Shown one piece after another: positions 9,790-18,657 of a stretch of 64,000 nucleotides of DNA. The stretch covers positions 682,001 through 746,000 of the forward strand of contig NZ_WOFH01000002.1 of the NCBI RefSeq assembly GCF_009733595.1, written 5' to 3'. The notes below the pieces were generated by a model, which did not search any database, was not told where the DNA came from, and worked only from the letters and a program-made list of their open reading frames with translations. The first letter of the stretch is position 1, and each line of letters starts with the position of its first letter. Both the position numbers and the translations under genes were made by a program. The stretch is from Actinomadura litoris. Lineage in GTDB: Bacteria > Actinomycetota > Actinomycetes > Streptosporangiales > Streptosporangiaceae.

Positions 9790-12282
9790 TCACCCGGGGG
9801 AGACGTCGCCCTCTTCGGCGGCGCGGTAGTGCGGGTGGTCCATGTCGGCGACGCGGGCCAGATGGAGGGGGACCGGCCAGCGCGTACGGCCCCGCCAGGA
9901 GACCGGCTGGGCGCAGAGCCGCGCGGCGATCACCGCCGCGGACTCCTCGGAGAACCGCCCGGACCGCGCGACGACGAACTCGGTGCCCGTGAACGAGTGC
10001 CAGGGCTTGCCCTGGAGGAACTTCTTCTCAAGAGGCAGCGTGAACCGCGTGTACAGGGCCCCGCAGCGGCCGACGATGCCGGACTCGTAGGTCGTGGACG
10101 TCCTGCCCAGCATCCAGCTCCGCCTGCCGTCATCCCCCTCGTGGACGTAGAGCCGCCCGTCCGGCTTGGCCGGCTGGTCCGGGTCCGCGGACCGCTTCCC
10201 GCCGGCCGCCTTGTGGACGGGCCGGGGAATCTCGACGTCGTCGGAGCAGATGCGCACCACCGCCATGTCCCGAGCCTCCGGGAGGCCGTCCCCGGGCAGC
10301 GCCCCCGTCCCGAGGCGCGCGTCGGAGAGCCCGGACCACACGCGGCGGCTCGCGTCCGCGTCGATCATCACCAGTACCGGGTCCTCGTCGTGGCCCGGGA
10401 GGGAGCCCAGAGCCTGGTCGACGAGATCACGCGCGTTCGCGAAGGCGTCCCGGCCCGCCTCCGCTCCGATCGCGGAAGCGTGGAAGGCGGCGAGACCCTG
10501 GGCATGGGGACGCCATCCGGTTCCCGGGACGTACATGTGCATGGTCCAGGGGCGGGACGGGTCCGGGTCGGCGTGCAGAGCCACGAGCACGGTGACGAGG
10601 ACGGGACGCGCCTTGGCCGCGGTCGGGTTCTGTCGCCGGATGTGCACGCCGACGAGCCAGGCCGGCCGGTCCAGCGCGTAGGACCGCATCGTGACGGCGT
10701 CCCGGAGCCGGTCGTCGCTGAACCCGCCGAGCCGCATCAGGTCTTTGAGGGCCGCTTCCACGGGATGGTCGGTGGCCTCTGGGTCCTCAGAGGCCTCAGA
10801 GGCCGGGCGGGTCGCGATGAACTGCGAGGCGACTCCGAGTTCGGCCAGCGCCCGCCGCAGCGGACGCTTGGCGTCGGGCCTGTCGTCCTCCTCGTCGTGG
10901 GCCGTCTCGACCAGCGCCAGCGTGAGGGTCCCGGGTTCCGCCTTCAGCATGGGCGCCTCCGACGCCAGCGCCGCGGCGTCCACCTGGACGTCGTCGAGCA
11001 GTGCCGCGATGTCGTACCCCACCACTTCGGTTCGCCGGGTGAGGGGCTGCACGACGCCGAGCGCGGGCGTCGGCTCAGGCGACTGCGGATGCCGGTACTT
11101 CTCCAGCCCCTCCCGGATACGCTTGCGTGTGCCGGAGGTCGCGGTCAGGTGGACGATGCGGAGGCGGCCATGCTCGGTCGCGCCGATCGCGGCGTCCAGC
11201 GCCTCCGGCCGAATGTGGTCGCTGATGGCCGAGGCGGGCACTCGGACGCTCACGCGGCCGGCCCCCTTACCTGGGGCGGTGAAGGGCTGGTAGGTGATCG
11301 GTTCCGCGTCAAGCGCCTTCGCGGCGTGCTCGGTCAGCCGTAGGTACGTGCGCGGGCCGACTCCGGTGCCGATCGGGTGTTCGGTGTTGGTCGCCCGCCA
11401 GGCGCGGACGCGTTCGGGATGCTCGCGCAGTACGTCCGGCCCCCATGGCAGCGGATCGAGCCCGCAGGCCGTGACGATGTCGGCGCTGAAGTCACCGAGG
11501 ACGCGCCCCACGCCGTCCTGGTCCTTTCGGTATCCGACCGGAAGCCGCAGCAGCGCGCTGCCGCCGTGCTCCCGGCCATGGTCGATCCAGACGTTGCGGA
11601 CGTCGTAGAGGCCGTCGCGAAGGCGCGTGAGGGTCGCGTCGAGGACGCAGATCAGGTCGCCGACGCCCGGCATCGTCTTGATGTGCGGGGTGATCTGCAT
11701 GATGGCCCTCGCGTCGGTTCCGTTCCGCCGCGGCTTGGTGATCGGGTCGTCCCAGGCGACGAGGGCGCCGGAGCTGTCGAGGCGGAAGGTCACCTCGCGC
11801 CCGTCGAACAGCACCGGCCGGGCTGCGAGCTGCTTCGCGACCACCCAGCGCAGGACCCGGTAGACCCAGGGCTCGGCGGCCACCCGCCCAGGCGCGGGCC
11901 GCCGGACCGAGTCGGCGAGCGCCGTGCTGACGGGAGCGACCCCGCTGAGCAGGGGAGCCAGCACGTTCGTGTCCGACCCGCGGCACAGCCGCTCCCACTT
12001 GCGGACGGCGATGGCGAGGATCGTGGGATCGATGGGCTCGGTCGTGACGAGGAGGACGTCCCCCTCGCCCATGCGCGTCCGGGGCAGGACGCACACGGGA
12101 CGGCCGGTGACGGCGGTCAACGCGTTGGCCAGTGACGCGTGCGGTGCCCGTGCGCGGTCGTTCTTGCCGCGCCACCGCCGCCCGAGCTCCCAGAGGGCCT
12201 CGACGAAGGCCGCCGGCAGCGGATAGACGTACAGGCGGCCGAGCTGTTCGGGCGGAAGGCGGAAAGCCGCGGTCCACAACAT
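9790..12282 (-). CDS. PIWI-RE family protein (prokaryotic Argonaute-like, RNase H-fold C-terminus)
   Basis: 830 residues, last gene of a four-gene operon; its ATG lies 3 nt after the helicase stop. The N-terminal half matches the pPIWI_RE X/MID arrangement (DUF3962-like). The C-terminal half is the RNase H-like PIWI domain: strand VLVMIDADASRRVW with putative catalytic D641, and near the end TGTEFVV (E768) followed by the terminal PVPLHLA pattern. The family is named for a conserved Arg and Glu in the nucleic-acid pocket; E768 is a candidate for that Glu. PIWI-RE proteins were described by Burroughs, Iyer and Aravind as encoded in three-gene islands with a DinG-type helicase and an endonuclease, predicted to target invasive DNA or its R-loops/transcripts. 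Exactly those two neighbours are here, plus a Cas4-like nuclease. No PAZ domain is recognisable. Family assignment rests on recalled motifs and gene context. Confidence 0.84.
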   Translation of the reverse strand: MLWTAAFRLPPEQLGRLYVYPLPAAFVEALWELGRRWRGKNDRARAPHASLANALTAVTGRPVCVLPRTRMGEGDVLLVTTEPIDPTILAIAVRKWERLCRGSDTNVLAPLLSGVAPVSTALADSVRRPAPGRVAAEPWVYRVLRWVVAKQLAARPVLFDGREVTFRLDSSGALVAWDDPITKPRRNGTDARAIMQITPHIKTMPGVGDLICVLDATLTRLRDGLYDVRNVWIDHGREHGGSALLRLPVGYRKDQDGVGRVLGDFSADIVTACGLDPLPWGPDVLREHPERVRAWRATNTEHPIGTGVGPRTYLRLTEHAAKALDAEPITYQPFTAPGKGAGRVSVRVPASAISDHIRPEALDAAIGATEHGRLRIVHLTATSGTRKRIREGLEKYRHPQSPEPTPALGVVQPLTRRTEVVGYDIAALLDDVQVDAAALASEAPMLKAEPGTLTLALVETAHDEEDDRPDAKRPLRRALAELGVASQFIATRPASEASEDPEATDHPVEAALKDLMRLGGFSDDRLRDAVTMRSYALDRPAWLVGVHIRRQNPTAAKARPVLVTVLVALHADPDPSRPWTMHMYVPGTGWRPHAQGLAAFHASAIGAEAGRDAFANARDLVDQALGSLPGHDEDPVLVMIDADASRRVWSGLSDARLGTGALPGDGLPEARDMAVVRICSDDVEIPRPVHKAAGGKRSADPDQPAKPDGRLYVHEGDDGRRSWMLGRTSTTYESGIVGRCGALYTRFTLPLEKKFLQGKPWHSFTGTEFVVARSGRFSEESAAVIAARLCAQPVSWRGRTRWPVPLHLARVADMDHPHYRAAEEGDVSPG

Positions 12283-12285
12283 CGT

Positions 12286-15200
12286 TCACTCCTCGGGGGA
12301 CGGTCGCCGGTCGGCGAACTCGAAGAAGGCCCGCAGGGTCGGGCCGTAGAGGCGAAGGAGAGGGTCGAGCTCGCCGGAGGCGGCCCACTCGTCCCGCAGC
12401 GCGCGGATGAGACGCGGCAGGTCCGATCCACCGCGCGTGTCGAAGAAGGCGTGGTCGACGAGGTGCACCCGGCCGGGTGTGCCACCGCGGCGGGCTCGGC
12501 CGACGAGCTGGACGAGGCCGATGACGATCTCGGCGACGACGCCGCGCTGGACCCAGTCGGGCTGGGAGCGGAAGAACTGCGCGGAGCGGACCACCTCGGC
12601 GAAATGCCGGCCGGCCCTGCTGATCCGGAGCCGGAGGGCGGCCTGAGGGTGCTCCTCGCCTCCCCGCTCCGCGGCCCAGAGCCGGTGATTGATGTGGGCG
12701 AGCAACTCGGCGGGCTCGTCGAGGATCGGGATAGGCCGGACGACGAGGTAGATCGAGCCGAGCGCCGAGACCGTTCCGTCGAGGATGTTGACGCCGCGTT
12801 CCACGGTGGCCAGCGGCGCGATCAGGATGCGGGCTCCCGTGGCCGGGAAGCGCTCGACCCGGTCGGCGGTGAGGGTGTGCCAGCGCGAGTCGGTCATCGC
12901 GCGCTCGTCGCCCCGCCTGGCGACAACGCAGAGCGAACCCGGCGCGGCGCCCGCGCGCGCCATGCCCTCGGCCAGGTCGAGGCAGCTCGCGTACGAGGTC
13001 GTGGCGACGAGGATCAGGTCCCGTCCCGGTGTTCCCGCCCGCCGGCGCCGAACGGCGAGCCGATCGAGTTCCGGGTGGAGCGTCGCGCGGTACAGGGACT
13101 CGCCGAGGTCTCGCACGTTCAGTTCCCGACGCGGCCCCTGGACGCCCGACACCCTGATCGGCGACTGGTCGGCCGAGAACGCCTGGGACGCGAGGACCGT
13201 CACTCCCGTGGGGTCGGCGTCGGGGACGCTCCAGGTCGGCGCGGTGTGAACGTGATGGTGCGGTGCGCCGGGGAAGTACGAGGTCGCCGACAGCCCGAGA
13301 ACGGCCCTCGGCACTCCGGCGTGGGCGCGGGCGGTCAGTTCGCCCAGGTACAGCACGTAGCCGTGCGGGTCGCCGCCGAAGGCGGCCATCGAGAGCTTGG
13401 CGTGCCGGGGCGTCTCCGGGTCATGGCGTTCCTTGAAGGCCAGGAACAGCCGGCCGAGCGGGCTTCCGGGCATGGCCGTCCACGCCGTCAGCCCGCCGAG
13501 CGCGTCCGCGACCTGGTCGGCGGACTCCGCGCCGACCGCCCGCAGGTGCGAGGTGTGCACGAACAGTTCCTGGAGCCGCCGCCGCAGCGGCTCCAGGTAG
13601 GCGCGGCGGATCATGCGTTCGGCGAGCAGGCCGCGCTGTGCCTCGTCCGCCGCCACCGGTTGGAGCAGGCTCACGAGCCGCGTCAGATGGACGGGGAGGA
13701 TCGCGTCGCGGCAGCCGTCCGACACCGCGCGCAGCACCGTCGAGACCTCGGCCAGCAGTTCCCGCTGTTCGCGTTCGCCGAGGCCGCCGCCGAGCCGGAG
13801 TATGCCGGCCGCCTCGGCGACCGAGCCGGTGTAGAGAAGGTGGAGCGCGCGTGTCTCCTCCTCGGCGATGTCCCGGCCGTCAGGGGGCAGGCCGAGGAGC
13901 CGCCCCGTGATCCAGGCGTCATGGCCGCGCGGGACGATCCAGTGGTCGGTGCGCCAACCGGGGCGGTGCGCGCGCACGGGGCGGAGCCAGCCATGCGCGA
14001 GCCCCGCGACGTACCCGCCCGCCAGCAGTTGCAGATCGGAGAGGATCGGGCGGACCTCCCCGTCGATCTCGGCGGGGATCTGCCCGAAGGCGGTGCGGAA
14101 CTCCTCCTCCAGGGTGTGCAGCGGAGTCTTCCGCGGTCCGTCGGCGAGCACGAGGTGGCGGGCACTCCGGCCGATCACCGCGGCCTGGAACTGGTCCAGC
14201 TCGTCGACCGCGACGAGCTGGCACCGCCGTAGCAGGAACTCCTCGACGCTGAGCCGGTCGGAGCGTCCCGGCGCCGTCGCGCCGGAGGTTTCGAGGGGGA
14301 TGTGCATCCGCCCGGTGAAGAACGTCTGGTGCGCGGTGACAATGACGTCGGCATCCACGGCCTCCCGCATCAGCCTGAATTTGCCGCAGCCGGCCCGCCA
14401 AGGGCAGGCGCGTGGAGCGCCGTCGGTCTCGGTCCTCCCGGGGCGTGAGGGGCGCAACTCCCGGCACGGCTCCTCTCCCGGCCGCCAGGTGTCCACCTCG
14501 GACTCGGTCTCGGCCGCCGCGGCGAGCGCGCACCCGTAGGCCAGCCGCTCGTACGCCCAGGCGCCGAAGCCGTCCGGATCGTCGGTCGCGGCCTTCACCG
14601 CGTCGTCCATCAGCTTGGCCGGGGACAGCAGCGGTGTGCAGGACGCGTCGATCTCCAGCAGCGACAGGTCGCTCTCGATGCGGTGCGCGAGCTGAAGGGC
14701 GGCGGCCCTGGTCGGGACGACGAGCGCGGTGGTCAGGTGCTGTTCGGCGGCGTGCGTCCCGATGACCTCCAGCAGCACGGACTTCCCGAATCCGGTCGGC
14801 GCCTGGAGAATCTTCGTGAGCCCGCCCGCGCCGACACGCAGCCCTTCGGCGACGGCGTCGCCGTCGCGGTCGACGAGCCCGGCGAACAGCGCCTCGACCC
14901 GCTGTAGACGGTGTCCCTCGCCCCGGGCGTTGTCGATGCGTTCGGCCATCTTGCGCAGGTCGTCGGCTCCGAAGACGACCTCGTCCCTACGCGGCGCGTC
15001 CGTCACCACCGGGATCTCGTCGGCTCCGGCGCGCAGGTCGGTCAGGTTGTAGACCGCGCGGGTCGTGGTCGTCGCCGCACCCTGGCGCAGGACGCGGAGC
15101 GTCGTCCGGTAGCGGCCCGGAGCGGCCGGCGCCGTCAGCCGGGCGCCGTTCCTCCGCTGCCGTGAGAGTTCCGTGAGCAGGCGTTCCGCGTGTTCGAGCG

Positions 15201-15537
15201 GAGACAGGCCGTGGTCGGGCGTGAGCGTCCCGTCCGGTTCGCGGTGGTAGCCGGGCAGCCGCCCGGTCGCGGCGGCGGTGCGCAGCGCGGCGGCGAAGAA
15301 CTCGGCGCTCGCCAGTTCGTCCGGGCGGTGTCTCAGCAGCGCGCAGACCCGTCGCTTGTCGTCCTCCGCGAGACGCCAGTAGCCCGGCCAAGCGTCGATT
15401 CGACCTGTGAGCAGCAATTGGGCGTGTTCTTCGTGGGCCTTGCCGCCCATGCCGGGGAAGTAGACCTCGGCAAGCGCCAGGGCACAGGAGATCGACGTCT
15501 GCTCGCGGACGCGCTGCCTGTCGTTCGGTCGCGTCAT
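12286..15537 (-). CDS. DinG/Rad3-type Fe-S helicase of the PIWI-RE operon
   Basis: 1,083 residues; the ATG at 15537 overlaps the stop of the upstream endonuclease gene (ATGA). The N-terminal 180 residues are a separate helical domain, possibly the 'Z' domain reported for PIWI-RE islands (inference). Walker A APTGFGKS is at 246-253. Four cysteines between motifs I and II, C336, C358, C378 and C384, have the spacing of the XPD/DinG 4Fe-4S cluster. Motif II is DELD (445-448), and QLVGRARR near the C-terminus is motif VI. Family members are 5'-3' DNA helicases able to unwind R-loops, which fits a helper that exposes or clears nucleic acid for the PIWI-RE protein. The gene ends 3 nt before the PIWI-RE gene, giving tight translational coupling. 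An upstream in-frame extension to 16104 exists but lies inside the endonuclease gene and was discarded. Confidence 0.88.
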   Translation of the reverse strand: MTRPNDRQRVREQTSISCALALAEVYFPGMGGKAHEEHAQLLLTGRIDAWPGYWRLAEDDKRRVCALLRHRPDELASAEFFAAALRTAAATGRLPGYHREPDGTLTPDHGLSPLEHAERLLTELSRQRRNGARLTAPAAPGRYRTTLRVLRQGAATTTTRAVYNLTDLRAGADEIPVVTDAPRRDEVVFGADDLRKMAERIDNARGEGHRLQRVEALFAGLVDRDGDAVAEGLRVGAGGLTKILQAPTGFGKSVLLEVIGTHAAEQHLTTALVVPTRAAALQLAHRIESDLSLLEIDASCTPLLSPAKLMDDAVKAATDDPDGFGAWAYERLAYGCALAAAAETESEVDTWRPGEEPCRELRPSRPGRTETDGAPRACPWRAGCGKFRLMREAVDADVIVTAHQTFFTGRMHIPLETSGATAPGRSDRLSVEEFLLRRCQLVAVDELDQFQAAVIGRSARHLVLADGPRKTPLHTLEEEFRTAFGQIPAEIDGEVRPILSDLQLLAGGYVAGLAHGWLRPVRAHRPGWRTDHWIVPRGHDAWITGRLLGLPPDGRDIAEEETRALHLLYTGSVAEAAGILRLGGGLGEREQRELLAEVSTVLRAVSDGCRDAILPVHLTRLVSLLQPVAADEAQRGLLAERMIRRAYLEPLRRRLQELFVHTSHLRAVGAESADQVADALGGLTAWTAMPGSPLGRLFLAFKERHDPETPRHAKLSMAAFGGDPHGYVLYLGELTARAHAGVPRAVLGLSATSYFPGAPHHHVHTAPTWSVPDADPTGVTVLASQAFSADQSPIRVSGVQGPRRELNVRDLGESLYRATLHPELDRLAVRRRRAGTPGRDLILVATTSYASCLDLAEGMARAGAAPGSLCVVARRGDERAMTDSRWHTLTADRVERFPATGARILIAPLATVERGVNILDGTVSALGSIYLVVRPIPILDEPAELLAHINHRLWAAERGGEEHPQAALRLRISRAGRHFAEVVRSAQFFRSQPDWVQRGVVAEIVIGLVQLVGRARRGGTPGRVHLVDHAFFDTRGGSDLPRLIRALRDEWAASGELDPLLRLYGPTLRAFFEFADRRPSPEE

Positions 15538-16652
15538 CGGGGACTCCCCGCCCGAGCCGCCCTCCGGCGGATCCGGTCGTGGATCTGGTCCTCGGTGGCG
15601 ATTCGCGTCTCGGGCAGGAGTCGCCGCAGCTCTCCGATCTGGTCGCGCCGGTACCGGGGCAGGACGAGATGGCCCGAGGCGATCGGCCGTTCCTCCAGTC
15701 TGCGGGCGAGCGCGGAGGCGGAAGCGTAGTCCTTGACGTCCAGGGTGAACTCCCATTTGTCGCCCTCTCCGGCTCCCACGACCTGGATGTCGTGAAGGTC
15801 CTTTCGCGGGTAGAGGGCGGTCTTGACGCCAGGGAGAGCGGCGAGCCGGTCGTGCAGCCGTACTTCGACGACACCGGGCACCACGATGTAGCGCCAGACC
15901 GACTCGTCCACACAGACGGCGCCGTCCGCGGGCCGGGCCCCGGGGGCGCGCCGCGACGCGCCGACCGGCCTCAGCCGCGAAGCGGTGCCACCGTCCGGTG
16001 GCCCGTAGACCGCCTCGTGGCGGGGGAAGTCGCAGCGCACCAGCGGGCCCCGCACCCGCATGGGCCAGCGGCAGACCGGACAGGGCCACCACAGGCCCCG
16101 CCACCGCCGCTCCTCGGGGATCTCCGAGTACGGGACGAGCGCGGGAAGGTCGAGGGCGTCACGCGCGACCATCAGCTCGGTCAGAGCGCCGGCGGGGCGC
16201 TCGGTGATGAACCTCCGACCCCGGGTGTACTCGTCGTCGGTTCCGACGAGGAGCGCGCGGAAGGCCGCGGTCTCGATCTGTTCGGCCCGGTGGACGCGCC
16301 AGCCCGGAAGCCACCCCGCGCCGGGATCGTCCTGTCCGCTCAGGACCTCGGCGGTGTAGTCGCAGCCGATCTCGAAGGTCGCGTCGGTGAGCTCGTCGTC
16401 CGCGTCGAGCACCACGAGACCGCCCACATCGGCTCCGCATCCCGGCAGCCATGTGCCGAGGGGGCGCCTCAGTGCCCCGACCAGCTCGACCGGCGTGGTG
16501 GGCCCCCGCCCGGGGCCGCACGTTCTCATGATCACTCCGGTCATCCTGGCGATCTCGGTCCAGGCCTCCGGCCGCTCCCGCCTGACGGTCCAGGCGAAGC
16601 CGGCCCGGATCGCCGCCGTGACCGCCCGCTCAAGCGTCGTCGTACTCGTCAT
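15534..16652 (-). CDS. PIWI-RE-associated restriction endonuclease-fold nuclease
   Basis: 372 residues from an ATG at 16652; the stop overlaps the helicase start by 4 nt. The C-terminal third carries a PD-(D/E)XK arrangement: E263 in VVEVRLHD, D285 and/or D288 in YPRKDLHDI, then LDVKDY with D305 and K307. This matches the nuclease of the three-gene PIWI-RE islands in order and context. A putative zinc-binding set, C191-x2-C194 with C207 (WPCPVCRWPM region), sits in the middle. The N-terminal 170 residues are alpha/beta and may be the 'Y' domain recalled for this family. It likely acts as the DNA-cutting arm of the system. In-frame codons upstream to 16904 fall within the neighbouring nuclease gene. 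Nuclease fold confident; exact family membership inferred from context. Confidence 0.83.
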   Translation of the reverse strand: MTSTTTLERAVTAAIRAGFAWTVRRERPEAWTEIARMTGVIMRTCGPGRGPTTPVELVGALRRPLGTWLPGCGADVGGLVVLDADDELTDATFEIGCDYTAEVLSGQDDPGAGWLPGWRVHRAEQIETAAFRALLVGTDDEYTRGRRFITERPAGALTELMVARDALDLPALVPYSEIPEERRWRGLWWPCPVCRWPMRVRGPLVRCDFPRHEAVYGPPDGGTASRLRPVGASRRAPGARPADGAVCVDESVWRYIVVPGVVEVRLHDRLAALPGVKTALYPRKDLHDIQVVGAGEGDKWEFTLDVKDYASASALARRLEERPIASGHLVLPRYRRDQIGELRRLLPETRIATEDQIHDRIRRRAARAGSPR

Positions 16653-16663
16653 GTCGGCTTCCT

Positions 16664-18484
16664 CTAGAACGGGGGCTCGTCGTCGGCGCCGGGCTCGGCG
16701 ATGCCCTGGGCCACGGCGGCGGCGCGGCCGCTGACCGCCCGCGGAACGTCCAGCACCTCGCCCGTCCGGGGGTCGATGCGGACGCCGTCCACCACGATCG
16801 GCGCCGCCGGGTCGGTCGGGGCGCGGTCCGGACACCACTGGGCGACCGGGCATCCCGCGCACCAGTGACCCGGGTTCGGACGGAAGGCGGTGTCCACGTG
16901 CCACTCGCCGGTCATCCGGGCGATGACGTCCCGCGCCGCCTCCCGCACCGCCGGGTCGGAGACCTCGAACGAAAGGACCGTCGCCGCGTCCGGTGTCATC
17001 GTCTCCAGCTCGACCGTGCCGGCCTGTTCGCCGCCGAAGACGCCGTGCTCGACCAGGCGGACGGCCAGCGCGAGCTGCGGCACGCGCGAGAAGACCTCGC
17101 CGGGCTCCTCGCCGGGCGTCGCCGCCAGCGTCGTCTTCTGTTCCCGGTAGACGGTCCGGCCGCCCACCTCGCGGATCAGGTCCGGGTAGGCGACGACCAC
17201 CACGTCAGCCGCGGGGTCGTACACCGCCAGGGCCGGTTCCGGGACGACGTTCTCCACCGTGTCGTCCAAGGGGCAGACGGCCAGATGCGCGAGCAGGAAC
17301 GGTCGGGCGTCCAGGTACTCCTCATGGGTCATGACCTCCGCGGCCAGGCCGAGGTCCGCCGCGTCCACCTCCGGAAGGTCGTCCAGACGGCAGGCTCGGG
17401 CGGGTGAACGGCCGTGCGCGGCCTCCAACCACCGGTGGACGGCCCGGCCGCGCCGCACCGCCGATCCGTCCGCCCACGGCGTCGCGGGAATGTGCAGCTC
17501 TCGGAGGTGCGCCTGCGCTGGGCAGATGAGGTACTGCCTTCCGGTCGTGACCGACCACGTCCGGCGATGTGTTCCGGTTCCCTGTAGGCCCAGCAGGCCG
17601 GGAACACGCGGCAGCGCCTCGCACGACGCCCGTGCCTTGCAGTCGACGCAGTCGGAGCCTGGGCGCTTGCCTGCGCCGAAAACGACCCGGGTCACAAGAT
17701 GACGCGTATTCTTCTGGTAGGTCCGGCGGATCTCGTCCGGAGTGGAGTCCACGAGAACCCTTGGGGCGATGTCGGCCGCTAGGACCACCTCCACCACCCG
17801 TATCCGCGTGGGCATGTGCTCGTCCGCGTCGACGTCGACCGGCAGATCCCGGTACACGTCGCCCTGTGCGCGCTGCCCCGCCGCCGCCACGAAGGCCATG
17901 GCGTCGTTGGACGGGGCGTCCCGTTCGCCGGCCCTGCTCATCCGCAGCCGCCGGAACTCCCGGACCCGGCCGTCCGCGGATGCGTACCACCGTCCCCAGG
18001 CGGTGAGCATCCGCAGCTCGGCCGCCGACTCGTGCTGGACGACCCGGGGAAGCGGCTGCGGCATGAGCACGACGTCTTCGGGCTCGAGTTCGTCCGCGAC
18101 CCACTCGGCGGCCTGGAGGTAAGCACCGCAGGCGTGCCGCACCCACGCCGCCACCCCGGGGTGGACGGTCGAACGGTTGCGCGTGACGGCCTCGTTTACC
18201 GCGTCCGCGATGTCCGTGCCCTGGAACTCGACCGAGTCGAGCGCCCTCATGACGAGCCCCAGCGGGAACGTGTCCCAAGGCGCGTACCGGCGCCGCTCGT
18301 ACGCGCTCGGCCAGATCCGGGGGCGGGCCTTGAGGGCCGTGAAGTCGCGGCAGTGCCGGTCGTCGCGGTCGAGGGCACTGGCCGAGAGCCTGATGATGTG
18401 CGCCTCACCGCGCAGCCCATCGTGAGATCCCCACTCATGAACGGTCATAGCGTCCATTAGAGCAGTTGTGAACTCGATCAACAT
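16664..18484 (-). CDS. Cas4/AddB-like Fe-S PD-(D/E)XK nuclease, first gene of the PIWI-RE operon
   Basis: 606 residues from ATG 18484; ATGs at 18457 and 18448 are alternatives, and none has a clear ribosome site, so the message may be leaderless. RecB-family nuclease residues are visible in order: H350 (AVHRWLE), D435 (YPDLI), and E448-x-K450 (REQKTT). C321 in LICPAQAHL plus C542-x2-C545-x5-C551 near the C-terminus match the 1+3 cysteine pattern of Cas4/AddB 4Fe-4S clusters. A second C-x2-C-x5-C set is at 279/282/288. The 300-residue N-terminal part is not recognised. It ends 11 nt before the endonuclease gene, so it is cotranscribed. Reported PIWI-RE islands have three genes; this is a fourth. 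The expected activity is DNA end-processing, as for Cas4 or AddB (inference). Confidence 0.8.
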   Translation of the reverse strand: MLIEFTTALMDAMTVHEWGSHDGLRGEAHIIRLSASALDRDDRHCRDFTALKARPRIWPSAYERRRYAPWDTFPLGLVMRALDSVEFQGTDIADAVNEAVTRNRSTVHPGVAAWVRHACGAYLQAAEWVADELEPEDVVLMPQPLPRVVQHESAAELRMLTAWGRWYASADGRVREFRRLRMSRAGERDAPSNDAMAFVAAAGQRAQGDVYRDLPVDVDADEHMPTRIRVVEVVLAADIAPRVLVDSTPDEIRRTYQKNTRHLVTRVVFGAGKRPGSDCVDCKARASCEALPRVPGLLGLQGTGTHRRTWSVTTGRQYLICPAQAHLRELHIPATPWADGSAVRRGRAVHRWLEAAHGRSPARACRLDDLPEVDAADLGLAAEVMTHEEYLDARPFLLAHLAVCPLDDTVENVVPEPALAVYDPAADVVVVAYPDLIREVGGRTVYREQKTTLAATPGEEPGEVFSRVPQLALAVRLVEHGVFGGEQAGTVELETMTPDAATVLSFEVSDPAVREAARDVIARMTGEWHVDTAFRPNPGHWCAGCPVAQWCPDRAPTDPAAPIVVDGVRIDPRTGEVLDVPRAVSGRAAAVAQGIAEPGADDEPPF

Positions 18485-18503
18485 AGAAATCGATGGATGG
18501 TAG

Positions 18504-18516
18504 GGTAAGTCTTACC
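18504..18516. promoter_or_regulatory. Perfect 13-bp palindrome between two divergent defence operons
   Basis: GGTAAG-T-CTTACC is a perfect inverted repeat in the 173-bp space between the PIWI-RE operon start (18484, minus) and the DUF1998 helicase start (18658, plus). A weak plus-strand promoter can be drawn as TCAACA (18478-18483), a 17-bp spacer, then TAGGGT (18501-18506), which the palindrome would overlap. A regulator bound here could control both operons. The promoter is weakly supported; the palindrome is read directly. Confidence 0.45.
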
Positions 18517-18657
18517 GCGAGGACAGCACCACGGTTTCCTGACGCGGTGTCATCCGTCGGCTTGCGAGAGGCGTCCACCCAGGGTGAGCATGTGCCACGT
18601 GCGGTACCGGTGGCCGCTTGCGACGGGGAGAGGCAACGGGAGGGGAGGGCCGGCGGC

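Noticed and set aside
12139-14232. 697-codon plus-strand frame
   Set aside because: Opposite to the DinG-type helicase gene, no family motifs; antisense shadow.
16664-18484. CRISPR adaptation gene (cas4)
   Set aside because: Only Fe-S nuclease features are Cas4-like; there is no cas1, cas2 or repeat array in the window, and AddB-like origin is equally possible.
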